NCBI GenBank assembly: GCA_964007475.1
Contig: OZ023275.1
Coordinates: 17,835,829-17,899,828, forward strand
DNA: 64,000 bases
Direction of reading: 5' to 3'
Source of the DNA: Hybos culiciformis
Lineage: Eukaryota; Arthropoda; Insecta; Diptera; Hybotidae
Part shown: positions 62,197-64,000 of the stretch, one piece after another
Layout: each line of letters starts with the position of its first letter
Numbering within the stretch: position 1 is the first letter of the stretch
The notes under the pieces: model-generated
The model's input: the letters and a program-made list of their open reading frames with translations, nothing else
Database searches by the model: none
What the model was told of the DNA's origin: nothing
Made by a program: the position numbers and the translations under genes

Positions 62197-64000
62197 ATGT
62201 TCTTTGAGACATGCATTGCACCAGTTAATATAGCCGTAATTAAATATTGTGGGTTTTTTTTTTAACCTTTATCAATTTACAATACCTATCTATATATATA
62301 TTTTTGTTTAACTTTAAAACTTTCTCTTCGCATATCAAAATACACGAACCTATAAAAATTTTCGTTTATTTTTTTTTTTTAATTTTTCAGGGGGAAAACG
62401 TGATGAAAAATTGATATTACCAATAAATGATTCAATAAGCATAACATTGAGCACAGATCAGGTTAAATTCCAATTGTTAAATTTTTTTTAACATACTTGG
62501 GTATTTTTAGAATTTAGTGCTGGAGACAACTTAAAATTAAATTAGGCGTTGCCTTTAAAATTTATGAAATTGTTGCACTATGAAAACATGAAAAATATAA
62601 TTATAAATAAAGTTTCGTTCCATCATCCTTTTTATTAGAACTAAAATAGACATTTCTAAGGACTTGTTATTGTCATAGTAATACTGTAATTAAGAGTTAC
62701 TTTTTTTTTTTTACAGAATTTTATATTATTATTGTAATGAAAATATTGAGTAAAATTTTGATGTTGGCAGTTGCACTAGAAATATATATAATAAGATTTT
62801 GTGAATATTAATATTAACAATATGGGCTCTGGTTCTAAATCAAATACTTTTGTTTGAGCTTTAACCTTGTATCTTAACCTTAAATAATTTTATTATTATA
62901 ATTTTTTTTATTCTTGTTATTTTTAGATGTGTGCTAAGACTACCGCAGCTGCTAGTTCAGAATTTAGTAGTAATAAATTTTGGTTGAATGGAGAAGAAGT
63001 AATAATAGAAGATAATCCGAGATTGTTGAACTGTTTATCTGAAAGTATGTTAATTTTAAAAATATTTCTTTTCCATGAAAGTTTAAATAAATATAAAACA
63101 TAAGTAGTACCTGCTTGTATAAAATTTATGTACATAAACATTTGTAGGCTTTGTACATAGGTAACACATTATATATTTTCATGCCTTGCTTTGTTATTGT
63201 ATTGAAATAGATAATTTTTATTTTCTGCATATTAAATTTGAATACTAATGTGCTTAAAATTTAGCTGAAAAATTATTGAATTTCTTGCTTTTTAAATTTT
63301 TTTTTAGTTAAAAGCATAGCAAAGGCTCAAGAATCAAACAAATTTCCGGTTGAATGGAAAATACATATTTGTTCTGAAAATAACTTTCCAACTGCAGCAG
63401 GTTTGGCATCTAGTGCTGCTGGGTATGCTTGCTTGGTTTATACTTTGGCAGCCTTATACGGATTAGAGAAAAAAGAATTATCAGTTATTGCCAGATTGGG
63501 AAGTGGAAGTGCTTGTAGAAGTTTATATGGCGGTTTTGTGCAATGGAAAAAAGGTGAAAAAGAAAATGGAGAAGACTCATTCGCTGTTCAAATAGCGACA
63601 AAATCATATTGGCCCGAATTACGAGTTCTCGTGTTGGTTGTTAGCGATAGTCGTAAAAAAATTAGTTCCTCAAAAGGAATGACAAGGAGTGTGAAGACTT
63701 CCGAACTTTTAAGATTTAGAGCAGAGAATTGTGTTCCGAAAAGAATTGCTATTATGAATCAAGCAATTAAGGAAAAAAATTTTGAAAAATTTGCCGAGAT
63801 AACAATGAAAGATAGTAATCAGTTTCATGCAACTTGTTTAGATACATATCCGCCGTGTGTTTATATGAACGATATATCTCATTCGATCGTCGAATTTGTT
63901 CATAAATATAACGAAGCTAAAGGTGATATTCAAGTTTGCTATACATTTGATGCTGGCCCAAATGCTTGTTTATTTCTACTGGAAAAGAATGTTTCAAATG
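62197..64000 (+). CDS. Mvd: Mevalonate diphosphate decarboxylase (3' end outside window)
   Basis: Exons 62197-62248, 62391-62461, 62927-63044 and 63308 to beyond 64000 give about 311 codons of a usual 390-400. The enzyme uses ATP to convert mevalonate 5-diphosphate to isopentenyl diphosphate, the last step of the mevalonate pathway, which in insects feeds juvenile hormone, ubiquinone, dolichol and prenylation. Diagnostic segments: APVNIAVIKYWGKRD (the Trp codon is split by intron 1), ILPINDSISITLSTDQ, the GHMP-kinase glycine loop FPTAAGLASSAAGYACLVYT, ARLGSGSACRSLYGGFVQW with the catalytic-loop Ser/Arg, and YTFDAGPNACLF with the catalytic Asp. Intron 1 uses a weaker GTGGGT donor. The start ATG is chosen because MFFETCIAPVN matches the family's short N-terminus. 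YPPCVYMND has Cys where Ile or similar is usual. Confidence 0.95.

Noticed and set aside
1..64000. CRISPR arrays, operons, bacterial-type defence systems, tRNA or rRNA genes
   Set aside because: None is seen; the repeats present are transposon-derived inverted or simple tandem repeats in an animal genome, and the only tRNA-like sequence is the primer binding site of the LTR element.

Overview
The window is AT-rich animal nuclear DNA with spliced protein genes, GT-AG introns, long homopolymer runs and many small DNA transposons. A Highwire/PHR gene, a serine protease with insect-style layout, a mevalonate-pathway gene and a tRNA-Ser-primed gypsy element of the 17.6/297 type all point to an arthropod, most likely an insect. 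I cannot name the species.

Layout. Positions 1-9540 hold no convincing complete gene; a short terminal-exon-like ORF lies at 7531-7581. 9580-9894 (+) is an intronless mitochondrial Hsp10 gene. 14155-19325 (+) is a multi-exon single-pass membrane protein ('gene A') with a solenoid-like ectodomain and a tail carrying three YxxP motifs. Its last large exon can either be read through to a nearby stop or spliced to an exon 2.2 kb downstream. 19326-31963 is repeat-rich intergenic sequence: an hAT-type MITE, a 5'-truncated LINE tail, two copies of a dispersed repeat family and several hairpins. 31964-36324 (+) is 'gene B', a relative of gene A with a clear signal peptide.

37944-49487 (-) is the N-terminal half of highwire (hiw/MYCBP2/PHR family): 17 exons, about 2,479 codons, with an RCC1-like region, a Cys-rich insert and two PHR domains. 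Its C-terminal ubiquitin-ligase half is not visible. Either the next intron exceeds 37.9 kb and contains Hsp10 and genes A and B, or the locus is split or misassembled. 50624-56865 (+) is a complete env-less gypsy LTR retrotransposon with 265-bp LTRs that look identical, a 4-bp target duplication, gag and a -1-frame pol; it sits about 1.1 kb upstream of the hiw start codon. 58311-60325 (+) is a trypsin-like serine protease with a C-terminal hydrophobic anchor. 62197 to the right edge (+) is mevalonate diphosphate decarboxylase, truncated by the window end.

The genes do not form one pathway. Hsp10 serves mitochondrial folding, Highwire acts in neuronal signalling and protein degradation, MVD supplies isoprenoids (juvenile hormone precursors in insects), the protease acts at the cell surface or outside it, and genes A and B are related cell-surface proteins of unknown function.

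The most unusual non-coding structures are two foldback elements. The one at 39288-39660, in a hiw intron, is an array of alternating inverted GC-rich 14-mers bounded by an 8-bp target duplication. The one at 35012-35215, in a gene B intron, is a near-perfect 204-bp palindrome with an internal direct repeat.
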